From: Terriglobia bacterium
GTDB lineage: Bacteria; Acidobacteriota; Terriglobia; UBA7540
Direction: 5' to 3'
Assembly (NCBI GenBank): GCA_035712365.1
Contig: DASTAW010000054.1
Location: forward strand, 25,429-89,428
DNA length: 64,000 nt
The number at the start of each line of letters is the position of its first letter. Positions within the stretch are counted from its first letter, which is position 1. Positions 1 to 9,504 of the stretch are shown here, piece by piece. The notes below the pieces were generated by a model that saw only the letters and a program-made list of their open reading frames with translations, did no database searches and was not told where the DNA came from. The position numbers and the translations under genes were made by a program.

Positions 1-103
1 GCGGGACGTTGTTCGGCACCAGCTTGTGCAGCGCATCATTCGCGCCTACGAGGAGTACGATCAGCAGCGGGCGTCCGCGGAAACAGTGCGGAGAGGTTCC
101 TAA
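1..103 (+). CDS. PhoH-like ATPase, C-terminal end only (ybeZ/phoL type)
   Basis: Only the last 33 codons are inside the window. They read in frame from base 2 to a TAA at 101-103. The peptide contains DVVRHQLVQRIIRAYE, which matches the conserved end of PhoH/YbeZ-type ATPases (DVVRHP.V..IV.AYE). These proteins are P-loop NTPases linked to RNA metabolism, and their gene usually lies just before ybeY, as here. The call rests on this short tail and the neighbour; the ATPase domain is outside the window. Confidence 0.75.
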   Translation, partial: RDVVRHQLVQRIIRAYEEYDQQRASAETVRRGS

Positions 104-160
104 CGGGTTACAGGCGCGGCCTGGTACAAAATTCGAAATTTGAAGCAGGGGAGTTGCGCC

Positions 161-652
161 ATGATCATCAACCGGCAAAGCCAGTTTTCCCTCGACCTGC
201 CATCTTTGCGCGCGTATGAGCGCCAGGTAAGCAGTACTGTGGGCCTGGGCCAGCGCGACTTCAACGTTTGCTTTGTGAGCGACGAAGAAATCAGCAGGAT
301 GAACTCGGTTTACCGGGGCAAGGCAGCGCCTACGGACGTTCTGTCATTCCCGTGGGAGGGTGAAGGGGAAAGCGGCCTTGAGGAATTCATTGCGAGAGAA
401 TTCCAAAATTTCCTGGGTGACATCGTGATTTCTGTGGCCACCGCGAGCCGGAATGCCACGGCCCAGGGCCACTCTACTGATGAAGAGGTCCGCATGCTGA
501 TCCTTCACGGCCTTCTGCACCTGATGGGTTATGATCACGAGACCGACCATGGAGAAATGAAATCCCTGGAACTGTCGTTGCGTGAACGGCTGAATCCGCC
601 CGATGCGGGCCCCGCCGGAAAGCGCGTACGGTCGGCAGGCCAGCCAGGCTGA
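161..652 (+). CDS. ybeY: Endoribonuclease YbeY (rRNA maturation factor)
   Basis: A 163-residue protein of the YbeY family, a zinc-dependent RNase needed for 16S rRNA 3' end processing and late 70S quality control. The zinc motif HGLLHLMGYDH is present, with its three histidines at about residues 116, 120 and 126, and the family block TDVLSFP lies upstream. I chose ATG at 161 because an AGGGGAG site sits before it; a TTG at 140 would add seven residues. It follows the phoH-like gene by 57 bases and runs into the corC-like gene 8 bases later, so phoH-ybeY-corC-era is probably one operon. Confidence 0.93.
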   Translation: MIINRQSQFSLDLPSLRAYERQVSSTVGLGQRDFNVCFVSDEEISRMNSVYRGKAAPTDVLSFPWEGEGESGLEEFIAREFQNFLGDIVISVATASRNATAQGHSTDEEVRMLILHGLLHLMGYDHETDHGEMKSLELSLRERLNPPDAGPAGKRVRSAGQPG

Positions 653-660
653 AGTTCAAG

Positions 661-1953
661 ATGGCCATTATTCTCTGGATTGTTGTGCTCGCGCTGCTGG
701 TGGTCGCCAGTTCGGTGGCTTCCTACCTGCGGCTGTTGATGCGGCGGCTGACGCCGGTCGGCGTCCGGGCGCTGTTCAAGCCGGACGACCCGCGGCGGAC
801 CCGCGCCGACCGGGAGCGCGTGGGTGTTTCGATTTCTGCGCTGCATGGCGTGGCCATGGCGCTTTATTCCACGGGAGTGGCCTGGCTCTTCATTCTTCAC
901 CGTTCGGCGGTCGTGTGGGAAAGCCTCGGCGCGGCGGTGCTGGTGGTGATGGCCACCATCGCGGTGTTTGACCAGTTGATCCCGTTTGTGCTGGTCGCGC
1001 GCCATGACGAGCCGGAAGCCATCCTTCGGCATTGGCTGCCGCTGCTGCGCGCGGCGGTTTACCTGGCTTTGCCGGTCACCTTCCCGATCCTGATTTCGAC
1101 CACCATAGCCCGGCTGCTGGAATTCCCTGAGGGGGAGGAACAGCCGGCCGCCCCCGAGAGAGGATTGCAGGAATTGATCGACAGCGGCGAGGAGGCGGGC
1201 CTGATTGAAAAGGGCGAGCGCGAGTTGCTGCAATCGGTAGTGGAATTTGGAGGCAAGGTCGTGCGGGAAGTGATGACTCCGAGGCCGGAGGTCGCCGCAG
1301 TCGAAATGGACATGCCCATCGATGAATTGCGAAGCCTGTTCCGGCAAAAGCGCTACACCCGTTACCCGGTGTACAGCAAGGTGCTCGATCAGGTCCAGGG
1401 CGTCGTTAATGTGCGCGACCTGATGGCGCTGTCGCCCGAAGACCAGAAATACGCCACCTTGCGGACGCTGATGAAGCCTGTACGATTTGTGCCGGAGACC
1501 AAGCCCATTCGTGACGTGCTGAAGGAATTGCAGAAAACCACCCTGCAACTGGCCGTAGCGATTGACGAGTACGGAAGCGTGTCGGGCCTGGTGACCATCG
1601 AGGACCTGGTGGAAGAACTGGTAGGCGAGATCCGCGACGAGGTCGAGCCGCACGAGAGAGACATCATGAGGGAATCCGCCACCTCATACATCGTGGCCGG
1701 GCACACGGAGATGGCTCATCTTGCCGATGAGCTCGATCTGGAGATTGAAAACGGTGATTACTCCACAGTCTCCGGGCTGGTGCTGGCCAAACTGGGCCAC
1801 ATGCCGGTTGTCCACGAGAAGGTGGAGGCCAACGGTTTGACCTTTGAGGTCTTGGAAGTTAACCGCCGGACGGTCCTGAAGATTCGGCTTATCCTTCCAG
1901 TTCCAAATTCCGAAACACAAGCCAGCCATGCCGGAACCCAAAGTAGCATTTAA
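661..1953 (+). CDS. CNNM/CorC-family CBS-domain membrane protein
   Basis: A 430-residue protein with about four hydrophobic segments in the first 150 residues, a pair of CBS domains around 200-330 (containing REVMTPRPEV and the YTRYPVY block), and a C-terminal CorC/HlyC transporter-associated domain at about 340-425. The family is linked to magnesium and cobalt efflux and sits in the inner membrane with the CBS pair in the cytoplasm. The N-terminal membrane part is weakly conserved compared with standard DUF21/CNNM domains. Its last 26 bases overlap the start of era, which suggests translational coupling. Confidence 0.85.
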   Translation: MAIILWIVVLALLVVASSVASYLRLLMRRLTPVGVRALFKPDDPRRTRADRERVGVSISALHGVAMALYSTGVAWLFILHRSAVVWESLGAAVLVVMATIAVFDQLIPFVLVARHDEPEAILRHWLPLLRAAVYLALPVTFPILISTTIARLLEFPEGEEQPAAPERGLQELIDSGEEAGLIEKGERELLQSVVEFGGKVVREVMTPRPEVAAVEMDMPIDELRSLFRQKRYTRYPVYSKVLDQVQGVVNVRDLMALSPEDQKYATLRTLMKPVRFVPETKPIRDVLKELQKTTLQLAVAIDEYGSVSGLVTIEDLVEELVGEIRDEVEPHERDIMRESATSYIVAGHTEMAHLADELDLEIENGDYSTVSGLVLAKLGHMPVVHEKVEANGLTFEVLEVNRRTVLKIRLILPVPNSETQASHAGTQSSI

Positions 1954-2833
1954 ATCTGGCTTTGTCGCAGTTGTGGGCAGGCCCAACGCCGGAAAAAGCA
2001 CGCTGGTGAACGCTCTGGTGGGCGCCAAGGTGTCGATTGTCACTCCCGTGGCCCAGACCACCCGCAACCGTATTCTCGGAATCGTTCACCGCCCGGACGC
2101 CCAGGTCGCGCTGATGGATACGCCGGGCATTCACCGGCCGCTATCACGCCTCAACGAGCAGATGATGGCCTTTGTACGCGAAGCTCTGGGGGAGCGCGAC
2201 CTGACGCTGCTGATCGCCGATGCGTCGGCGCCCCTCGGCAAGGGAGATGAATTCGCCGTGCGGCTTGTTGCCGAACATGCGCCGCGCGCCATCCTTTTGC
2301 TGAACAAAATCGACCGGGTCCATAAGCCAAAGCTGCTGCCGCTGATTGACCGCTACTCCAAGCTGCACAATTTTGAAGAGATTTTTCCAATTTCCGCGCT
2401 GAAGGGCTTACAACTGGATGAGGTGATGGAGGCCATCATCGCAAGGCTCCCCGAAGGGCCGGCCTATTTCCCGCCCGACATTTACACCGACCAGCCGGAA
2501 AAGTTTCTGGCCTCTGAAATCATCCGCGAACAGGTGATCCGCAACACCCATCAGGAGCTGCCCCACGTCAGTGCGGTCCAGATGGAGCGCTTCGAGGAGT
2601 CGGAGACCCTCACGCGAATTCATGCCGCCATTCTGGTGGAAAGGGAATCGCAGAAGCCTATCATCATTGGCGCCGGCGGAAGCCGCATTAAGCAGATCGG
2701 CACCGAGGCCCGGCAGGAGCTCGAGAAAGTTTTCCCTCCTAAAGTTTTTCTTCAGCTTTTTGTGCGCGTGGAACCCAACTGGCGTGATTCCAGGCCGTTG
2801 CTTGCCAGCCTGGATTACCGGCACGAAGGGTGA
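1928..2833 (+). CDS. era: GTPase Era
   Basis: A 301-residue protein with the full Era layout: an N-terminal GTPase domain with G1 GRPNAGKST at about 17-25, the DTPGIH switch and NKID, then a C-terminal KH domain containing IIIGAGGSRIKQIG. Era binds the 3' end of 16S rRNA and monitors 30S assembly at the membrane, a role close to that of YbeY encoded three genes upstream. The start lies inside the end of the corC-like gene. It is the last gene of the forward run; the next gene converges on it. Confidence 0.96.
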   Translation: MPEPKVAFKSGFVAVVGRPNAGKSTLVNALVGAKVSIVTPVAQTTRNRILGIVHRPDAQVALMDTPGIHRPLSRLNEQMMAFVREALGERDLTLLIADASAPLGKGDEFAVRLVAEHAPRAILLLNKIDRVHKPKLLPLIDRYSKLHNFEEIFPISALKGLQLDEVMEAIIARLPEGPAYFPPDIYTDQPEKFLASEIIREQVIRNTHQELPHVSAVQMERFEESETLTRIHAAILVERESQKPIIIGAGGSRIKQIGTEARQELEKVFPPKVFLQLFVRVEPNWRDSRPLLASLDYRHEG

Positions 2834-2968
2834 CGGCGATGGCCGGCAGCAAGCTTCTCCGCTCGCGGAAGGTCCTCGGTACTCCATTCCATCACGATGC
2901 CGGTTCTGATGGCGGAGCGGTCGGGAAGGACCTGGCCGTCGGGCGCCAAAGCGCGAATCGAAGTTCAG

Positions 2969-4366
2969 CTAATCTGTAGCGCTGATGCCCAGGGCTTTCA
3001 TCTTGCGGTACAGATGGCTCCGCTCGAGGCCCAGGATTTCGGCCGTGCGGCTGACGTTGCCGTGGTTTTCGTCAAGCTTGCGAAGGATGTAGTCGCGCTC
3101 GTAGGCTGCGCGCGCCTCGTGCAGGCTGGAAAATCCGCGGGCTGTGCCCCGTGGCTGTGCTGACGGTGCGCGGTGGTTGGTAAGGGTCTGGGGAAGATGC
3201 CGGCGCTCGATCCGGTCGCCCGAAACCATGATGACCATGCGTTCCACCAGGTTCCTCAGTTCGCGGACATTCCCCGGCCAGCGGTAACGGCAAAGGACTT
3301 CCAGCACCGGCTCGGAAAAATGCTTGGGCCGGCGGCCATAGGCTGCGGCGAATGTTCCCAAAAAGAAACTCAGCAGTTCCGGTACATCTTCCGCGTGCTC
3401 GCGCAGTGGAGGGACGTAGAAGGGGATCACGTTGAGGCGGAAAAAGAGGTCTTCGCGGAAATTTCCCTTCTGGATTTCTTCTTCCAGGTCCTTGTTGGTG
3501 GCGGCAACCACTCGAACGTCGACCGCCATTTCCTTTTTCGAGCCGAGGGGCGAAAACCGTTGCTGTTCAATCACGCGCAACACTTTGGATTGCGTGCGGA
3601 GACTCATGTCGCCGATTTCGTCGAGAAACAGCGTGCCCTCGTCGGCCTGTTCAAACTTGCCAATCTTATCTTCCACGGCCCCGGTGAAGGAGCCTTTAAC
3701 GTGGCCGAAAAGCTCGCTTTCGATCAATTCCTCGGGTATGGCAGCGCAATTGACTTCCACGAAAGGATTGTCGCGGCGCAAGCTCAGGCGGTGCAGGGCA
3801 TGGGCCACCAGTTCTTTCCCGGTCCCACTTTCGCCATAAACCAGGACCCGGCCGTTGGTGGGAGCGGCAAGGCTGAGTTGCTGCCGCAGGGCTTTCATGG
3901 GAACGCTGTTCCCGATAATGCGGTAGTCGCCCTCGAGTTTGCGGCGCAGTTGGCGGTTCTGGTCCGAAAGCGAGAGTTCCTCGATGGCGTGCCTGAGGGT
4001 CAGCAGCGTCTTCTCAATCGAAAGCGGCTTTTCAATAAAATCAAAGGCGCCCTTCTTGGTGGCGCGGACGGCAGTCTCGACGTTGCCGTGGCCGGAAATC
4101 ATCACCACAACGGGCGGGTCCTCGCGCTGCCGGATCATGGCCAGCGTTTCGAGGCCATCAATGCCCGGCAGCCAGACGTCCAGCAACACAACGTCAGTTT
4201 TTCCCTGGCCGAGGAAATCCAGGCATTCCTCACCGCTCTCGACCGCCGTCACGCGGTAGCCTTCGTCCTGCAGAACGTCCGTCAAAGACTGGCGGATGCC
4301 GGCTTCATCATCAACCACCAGCACCGAATAATTTTTCAATCTCAGCTCCGTGAGTCCGGCTGTCAC
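2969..4366 (-). CDS. Sigma-54-dependent response regulator, NtrC/NtrX type
   Basis: A 465-residue activator: a receiver domain (phospho-acceptor Asp about 63 in VVLLDVWLPG), an AAA+ domain with Walker A GESGTGKE at about 177-184, Walker B LFLDEIG at about 245-251 and the sigma-54 contact loop as GSFTGA (224-229; the consensus is GAFTGA), and a Fis-type helix-turn-helix at the C terminus. It opens promoters held by sigma-54 RNA polymerase. It lies 95 bases downstream of the sensor kinase gene, which is its likely partner. Its targets cannot be read from the window; pilus genes next door are one option, since sigma-54 regulators control pilin genes elsewhere. Confidence 0.92.
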   Translation of the reverse strand: MTAGLTELRLKNYSVLVVDDEAGIRQSLTDVLQDEGYRVTAVESGEECLDFLGQGKTDVVLLDVWLPGIDGLETLAMIRQREDPPVVVMISGHGNVETAVRATKKGAFDFIEKPLSIEKTLLTLRHAIEELSLSDQNRQLRRKLEGDYRIIGNSVPMKALRQQLSLAAPTNGRVLVYGESGTGKELVAHALHRLSLRRDNPFVEVNCAAIPEELIESELFGHVKGSFTGAVEDKIGKFEQADEGTLFLDEIGDMSLRTQSKVLRVIEQQRFSPLGSKKEMAVDVRVVAATNKDLEEEIQKGNFREDLFFRLNVIPFYVPPLREHAEDVPELLSFFLGTFAAAYGRRPKHFSEPVLEVLCRYRWPGNVRELRNLVERMVIMVSGDRIERRHLPQTLTNHRAPSAQPRGTARGFSSLHEARAAYERDYILRKLDENHGNVSRTAEILGLERSHLYRKMKALGISATD

Positions 4367-4461
4367 AAAACGTAGCGCCGGCGTCTTGCCGGCCTTAAAA
4401 ACTGCTTTTGCACCGGCCCCCGTTCGTTGAGCTTATAAAACGCAAACCGCGCTATTGCCCT

Positions 4462-6720
4462 CTACGCCTGCTGCTGGGCGGACTGGGCCGTGGCGGCCGG
4501 CGCATGCTCGATGGGCAACTCGATTATAAACTTTGATCCAAGCGGGTGATTTTCCTCCACCCGGATGTTCCCTTTATGCTCCGTAATGATTCGGCTGGCG
4601 ATAGCCAGGCCCAGGCCAGTGCCGCGCCGCTTGGTGGAGAAAAACGGGACAAACAACCTCTCTTTAGCTTCCTGGGAAATCCCGGGACCGCTGTCGGCTA
4701 CCACCAGGACAACCGCGTCCCGTTCCGAATCGAGGAGCGTGCGCACCCAGATTTCCCTGACCGCGGAATGCTCCAGAGCTTCCGCGGCGTTGTCGATCAG
4801 ATTGACCAGCACGCGCTTCATCTGGTCCGGATCGGCATGAATGGCTGGTAAGCTTTCCGCCAGTTCACACCGCAGGGCAATCCCATCCAGGCGGCCGTCA
4901 AACACCTGCACCGCCTTTGCCACGATGCCATTCAGTTCAGCGTAGACCGGCCGTGAAGCGGGAAAACGCGCGAAGTGCGAGAACTCGTCCACCAGGGTTT
5001 TCAGGGTCGCCACTTCGCGCTCGATCAGCGCAGAACTCTGCTCGACGGCCGTCACAAGATCGCTGCCCGCCGATTTGCGGTCCGCCCGGCCAATCCAGCG
5101 GCGAATGCGTTCTGCGGAGAGCTGGATCGGCGTGAGAGGGTTCTTGATTTCGTGGGCGATGCGCTGGGCCACTTCCTGCCACGCCGCGGCTTTCTGGGCC
5201 TGCAGAAGCTCGGTGAGATCTTCGAGCACCAGCAGTGATCCCACGGCACCGTGGCGGGCGCGAATGGACGAGAGCGTCAGGGCGACGAAGGCCCGTCGTC
5301 CGCCCAGGGTCACTTCCATCTGCCGGGTGACGACTCCCTGGCGCTGTGCGCGGCGAAACAGCCGTCCAACCTCCCGGGCTTCATCCGGCTCGAAAAGATC
5401 GATAATCCGGTGCGCGTTCCGAATGGCATCGTGCCCGAACATCCGCTCGGCGGTGGAGTTTTTCCGCATGATTCGTCCCTGGGGATCGAAAGAAACCACG
5501 GCCGTGGGGATATTTTCGAGAATGGTTTCCATGATGTTGCCGCGCTCTTCCAGTTCCTGGTTGACCTTCTGGATTTCCTGTGCGGCGCGTTCCAGCGCCA
5601 GACGGTTCTCCTTCAATTGCCGGGTCATATCATTGAATGACCGGATCAGGCTGCCCAATTCGTCGTCCGCGCGGGCGGGAATGCGATAGTCAAGGTTTCC
5701 ACGGGATACCTCGTGGGTGGCGTCGGCAAGCGCCTGGATGGGCACGGTCACCTGTTTGGAGAAGAAGAGCGCAAACCAGGAAGCGACAAACAGGATGAGC
5801 ACGGTCAGCAGCGAAAGAGACATGAGATAGACGCGCCGGACCGCCCTCCGCTGGTTGCTGAGCTGGTTATATTTGACCGCTTCGCTTTGGATCTGCGCGG
5901 CAATGCGGGCGATGTTCAGGGGCAGCCGCGTTATGGCAACCACCGCGCCTGACGCCCCGCCGCTGGCAAAATTCAGCGGTCTCACGGAAAGGAATATATC
6001 CTCGCCGTTGGACCTTTTCTGGAATGAGAGGCCCTTCGGAGGGAGATTTCTGAAGCTGTGCCGGGGCAACAGTTCACGGATGGCTTCTCCGTCCAATTTC
6101 ATCGGACCGGCCGCTGCCAGCAGGGCGCCGTCCGGATTGAAAAACATAGCGGATTCCGAGCTCAGATCGGCAACTTCGCGCTGCAAAACGCGATTCAGCG
6201 CGGCGCGGCTGCCCATCGACGCAGCCTCCGCAAGCTGAGGGTCCGTGGTTAAGTGGACGGCCAGGTGGCGCGCGCGGTTTTCTGCCTGAATCGCAAGCTG
6301 ACGGACCACTTCTGCCGCATCCGTCTGTACCACGTCAAACGGTATACCGAACCATTTGTCGATGCTTCGGTTGAGCAGCCCGTAGGAAAAGGCAAATAGA
6401 AAACATGCCGGCACCAGGGTCAAGGCCAGAAACGCCACCACCATCTTGGTCTTAAAACGCGACCCGAGTTTGTGGCTCCGCCTTTCGACATAAAGCTTCA
6501 GCAGGATGCGCAGCAGGATGAGGGCAAAGATCAGGAAGGCCAGGAAGATGATTGCCGAAACCACCACCAGCAAAATGGTTTGCGGGGCGCTTTTGGGGTG
6601 AATGAATGACAGGTTCAGCGAAGCCTGGCTCCAGCCAATGAACAAAAGGAACGGCACGACGATGAGCAGGAAGATCAGAAAGGCCCGCCGGGGAGGATTC
6701 GGGTTGCTATTGGACCCCAT
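4462..6720 (-). CDS. NtrY-type membrane sensor histidine kinase
   Basis: A 752-residue kinase. Three hydrophobic helices lie in the first 115 residues, an extracytoplasmic sensing region at about 115-300, another helix near 305-320, then HAMP, PAS, HisKA (H box AHEIKNPLTPIQL) and an HATPase domain (DSGPGI, GTGLGLAIASRI). This order is that of NtrY, whose partner is an NtrX-type sigma-54 regulator, encoded next. The start overlaps the end of the endonuclease III-like gene by 14 bases, so the three minus-strand genes are likely co-transcribed. The stimulus is not evident. Confidence 0.92.
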   Translation of the reverse strand: MGSNSNPNPPRRAFLIFLLIVVPFLLFIGWSQASLNLSFIHPKSAPQTILLVVVSAIIFLAFLIFALILLRILLKLYVERRSHKLGSRFKTKMVVAFLALTLVPACFLFAFSYGLLNRSIDKWFGIPFDVVQTDAAEVVRQLAIQAENRARHLAVHLTTDPQLAEAASMGSRAALNRVLQREVADLSSESAMFFNPDGALLAAAGPMKLDGEAIRELLPRHSFRNLPPKGLSFQKRSNGEDIFLSVRPLNFASGGASGAVVAITRLPLNIARIAAQIQSEAVKYNQLSNQRRAVRRVYLMSLSLLTVLILFVASWFALFFSKQVTVPIQALADATHEVSRGNLDYRIPARADDELGSLIRSFNDMTRQLKENRLALERAAQEIQKVNQELEERGNIMETILENIPTAVVSFDPQGRIMRKNSTAERMFGHDAIRNAHRIIDLFEPDEAREVGRLFRRAQRQGVVTRQMEVTLGGRRAFVALTLSSIRARHGAVGSLLVLEDLTELLQAQKAAAWQEVAQRIAHEIKNPLTPIQLSAERIRRWIGRADRKSAGSDLVTAVEQSSALIEREVATLKTLVDEFSHFARFPASRPVYAELNGIVAKAVQVFDGRLDGIALRCELAESLPAIHADPDQMKRVLVNLIDNAAEALEHSAVREIWVRTLLDSERDAVVLVVADSGPGISQEAKERLFVPFFSTKRRGTGLGLAIASRIITEHKGNIRVEENHPLGSKFIIELPIEHAPAATAQSAQQQA

Positions 6721-7492
6721 CGGCTTTTACGCGGACCTCCTTTCCTGCGTGAAGTTGAAGGCGCCTGCCGGCCCTGCGGAGGTTTGGCGGCAGGGCGCGC
6801 GGCGGATTTCCGTTGGCAGGCAGGTAAGGCTGAAGCGGGCAGCCCTGACACGCGGGCGCCTGCCGTTTGCAGTGCCGCTTTCCGGTCTCGACCAGCAGAG
6901 CGTGAAACTCATTAAAGAGCCTCTGATTCGGCGGCAGATTCCGGTGAAGAAACTGCTGTGCGGCAGAATACCCGTCCGCGTGAGAAATCAGGCGGTGCCG
7001 TGCCAGGACACGGCGGGTATAAGCATCAGCTACAAAAAACGGCAGCTTGCCAGCATAGAGCAGAACCGCGTCCGCAGTCTCTGGTCCCATGCCGCGAAGG
7101 GCCAGCAACTGGGCGCGAGTCACGCCCGGAGGTTGACGAAACAGGGCGTCGAGCGATCCATGGTGTACCGCATCCAGCCAGGCAACAAAAGTGCGGATGG
7201 TGCGGGCTTTCTGCCGGAAATACCCCGCCGGCCGGACACACGCTTCGACTCTGGACGGATGGGCCTGCCGCAATCCAGACCATCTCAGCAACCCGGCGTC
7301 GCGTAGCCTGGAAATGGCGTGGGCAGCATTCTGCCAGGCGGTGTTCTGGGTGAGGATGGCGCCGAGGATGACCTCCAGGCGGGTGCGTGCCGGCCACCAA
7401 CCCTGGGGACCGAACTGCCGAAGGAGTTCTTCGTAGTACGTTTCCAGCACTTCACCCGGCTCAACTCCAAACGGCTGAGCCGCGCGTTGCAT
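6707..7492 (-). CDS. Endonuclease III-like HhH-GPD DNA glycosylase with incomplete iron-sulfur motif
   Basis: A 261-residue member of the HhH-GPD base-excision repair superfamily. The helix-hairpin-helix reads LRGMGPETADAVLLY and the catalytic aspartate block is VADAYTRR. Where endonuclease III has the lyase lysine (GVGRKTA) this protein has glutamate (GPETA), so a monofunctional glycosylase of the COG2231 / MagIII-like group fits better than classical Nth. The cluster motif is C-x6-C-x2-C, but the expected fourth cysteine after a further five residues is replaced (CPLQPYL). The gene heads the minus-strand unit with the kinase and regulator, an unusual partnership. Confidence 0.8.
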   Translation of the reverse strand: MQRAAQPFGVEPGEVLETYYEELLRQFGPQGWWPARTRLEVILGAILTQNTAWQNAAHAISRLRDAGLLRWSGLRQAHPSRVEACVRPAGYFRQKARTIRTFVAWLDAVHHGSLDALFRQPPGVTRAQLLALRGMGPETADAVLLYAGKLPFFVADAYTRRVLARHRLISHADGYSAAQQFLHRNLPPNQRLFNEFHALLVETGKRHCKRQAPACQGCPLQPYLPANGNPPRALPPNLRRAGRRLQLHAGKEVRVKADGVQ

Positions 7493-7672
7493 AGGTTTGA
7501 AGTTAATACGGCGCTGTCGATAAAGTCAAGTTCAGCCCCGGATTACCGATGAAAAATAAGGGCCTTCGTGGAAGTCCGCGCGCCGCTCCTACCACCAGCC
7601 GCGCGGTGAGTTCGGACTGGTACGACTCGGCGAATTTGGCCATAGATTCTGACGATCAAGTAGAAGGTAACC

Positions 7673-9454
7673 ATGGGAACGCAACCGGCAGCCGACGCTT
7701 CTGAAAACCAGCGTGGATTTGGCATGTCCGGGAAATTAGGCGAACTCCTGATTCGCGAGAGCCTGATTACCCAGGACCACCTCAAGCAGGCGCTGGAACA
7801 TCAGAAGAACCACGGTGGCCGTCTGGGCAGCAGTCTCGTAAAACTGGGATTTTTAACCTCCGACCAGATCACCAGTGTCCTCTCGCGGCAGTACGGCATC
7901 CCCTCCATCAATCTGGATTATTTTGAGGCCGAGCCAAGCGTCACCCGGCTGGTCCCGATGGAGACCGCCGTTAAATATCAGGTGGTGCCTATCAGCAGGG
8001 TAGGGTCATCCCTGACTCTGGCGATGGCTGATCCTGCCAACGTCTATGCCATGGACGACATCAAGTTCATGACGGGCCTCAATATCGAGCCGGTGGTGGC
8101 TTCGGAGTTGTCGATCACAGAAGCCATTAAAAAGAATTACGGCTCCATCGAGGAACAGGACAGGAAGAAGGAATTCGAAGACCTGGTCAGCTTTATTCAT
8201 GAAGGGGAGACCGACAGCGTGGAGGTGGAGGCCGAGAATGAATCTACGCTGAACCTGGCGGCGCTCGAAAAAGCCGCGGAAGAAGCCCCGGTCATCCGGC
8301 TGGTCAATTATCTTCTGACAGACGCCGTCGAGCGCGGAGCCAGCGATATTCACCTGGAGCCCTACGAGAAGGAATACCGGGTCCGCTACCGGATTGACGG
8401 CGTGTTGCAGAACGTTATGCAGCCACCCTTCAAGCTGCGAGACGCCATCATCAGCCGTATCAAAATCATGGCCAAACTCGATATTTCTGAAAAGCGGCTG
8501 CCCCAGGATGGCCGCATCATGGTCCGGATGGTCCATAACAACCGCAGGAAACAGCTCGATTTTCGCGTTTCGGTGCTCCCAACCCTCCACGGCGAAAAGA
8601 TTGTCATGCGGCTGCTGGACAAGGAGAACCTGCGCCTGGATATGGCTCGACTGGGATTTGAAAAGGAGTCGCTGGAAAAGTTTCAGCGGGCCATCTTTAA
8701 GCCCTATGGCATGGTGCTGGTGACGGGACCCACCGGCAGCGGCAAAACCAACACGCTCTATTCTTCCATCGCCCAGCTCAATAAGCCTGATATAAACATC
8801 ATGACCGCCGAGGACCCGGTGGAATTCCAGTTGCCGGGTATCAACCAGGTCCAGATGAAAGAGCAGATTGGGCTTAATTTTGCGGCGGCGCTGCGCTCAT
8901 TCCTTCGCCAGGATCCCAACATCATCATGGTGGGAGAAATTCGGGATTTTGAAACGGCCGAAATCGCCATCAAAGCGGCGCTGACCGGCCATCTGGTGCT
9001 GTCTACGCTGCACACGAATGACGCGCCCTCCACGATCTCGCGGCTGATGAACATGGGAATCGAACCCTTTCTCGTGGCCACCTCGGTGCACCTGATTTGC
9101 GCCCAGCGTCTGACCCGCCGCATCTGCCAGCAATGTAAAACCGAGGAAAAAGTCCGCCATCAGGTCCTGGTGGATGCTGGGTTCGCGCCGGAGGAGGTCA
9201 TGACCCTCAAGGTTTACCGCGGAGAGGGCTGCCAGGCGTGCAACAACAGAGGGTTCAAAGGCCGGGTGGGACTTTACGAAGTCCTCGAAGTCACCGACGA
9301 ATTGCGCGAGATGGTTCTGGCGGGGGCTTCGGCGCTTGACCTCAGAAAAAAAGCCGTTGAACAGGGAATGACTACGCTGCGGCGAAGCGGCCTGTTCAAG
9401 GTTGCTGAAGGAATCACCACGCTGGAAGAGGTGATCCGCGAAACCGTGCTCTGA
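7673..9454 (+). CDS. pilB: Type IV pilus extension ATPase PilB
   Basis: A 593-residue GspE/PilB ATPase that powers pilus polymerisation from the cytoplasmic side. It has an N-terminal MshEN-type domain (about 18-160), a core ATPase with Walker A GPTGSGKT near 352-359, Asp/His boxes (GEIRDFETAEIA, LVLSTLHTND), and the zinc-binding tetracysteine with CQQC near 484 and CQAC near 520. The start at 7673 has an AGAAGG site; an in-frame ATG at 7724 would remove 17 poorly conserved residues. It is followed by pilT and pilC in the same direction. Confidence 0.95.
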   Translation: MGTQPAADASENQRGFGMSGKLGELLIRESLITQDHLKQALEHQKNHGGRLGSSLVKLGFLTSDQITSVLSRQYGIPSINLDYFEAEPSVTRLVPMETAVKYQVVPISRVGSSLTLAMADPANVYAMDDIKFMTGLNIEPVVASELSITEAIKKNYGSIEEQDRKKEFEDLVSFIHEGETDSVEVEAENESTLNLAALEKAAEEAPVIRLVNYLLTDAVERGASDIHLEPYEKEYRVRYRIDGVLQNVMQPPFKLRDAIISRIKIMAKLDISEKRLPQDGRIMVRMVHNNRRKQLDFRVSVLPTLHGEKIVMRLLDKENLRLDMARLGFEKESLEKFQRAIFKPYGMVLVTGPTGSGKTNTLYSSIAQLNKPDINIMTAEDPVEFQLPGINQVQMKEQIGLNFAAALRSFLRQDPNIIMVGEIRDFETAEIAIKAALTGHLVLSTLHTNDAPSTISRLMNMGIEPFLVATSVHLICAQRLTRRICQQCKTEEKVRHQVLVDAGFAPEEVMTLKVYRGEGCQACNNRGFKGRVGLYEVLEVTDELREMVLAGASALDLRKKAVEQGMTTLRRSGLFKVAEGITTLEEVIRETVL

Positions 9455-9504
9455 ATCGAAAGGCCGTCAGTGCGCCAGGCCAATTTGCCAGGCAGGGAGG
9501 CTGG

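Noticed and set aside
4371..4396. GTAGCGCCGGCG...GCCGGC hairpin before the response regulator gene, similar to one half of the MITE interior
   Set aside because: Only one short hairpin is shared and no terminal repeats are present, so it cannot be called a copy without genome-wide counts.
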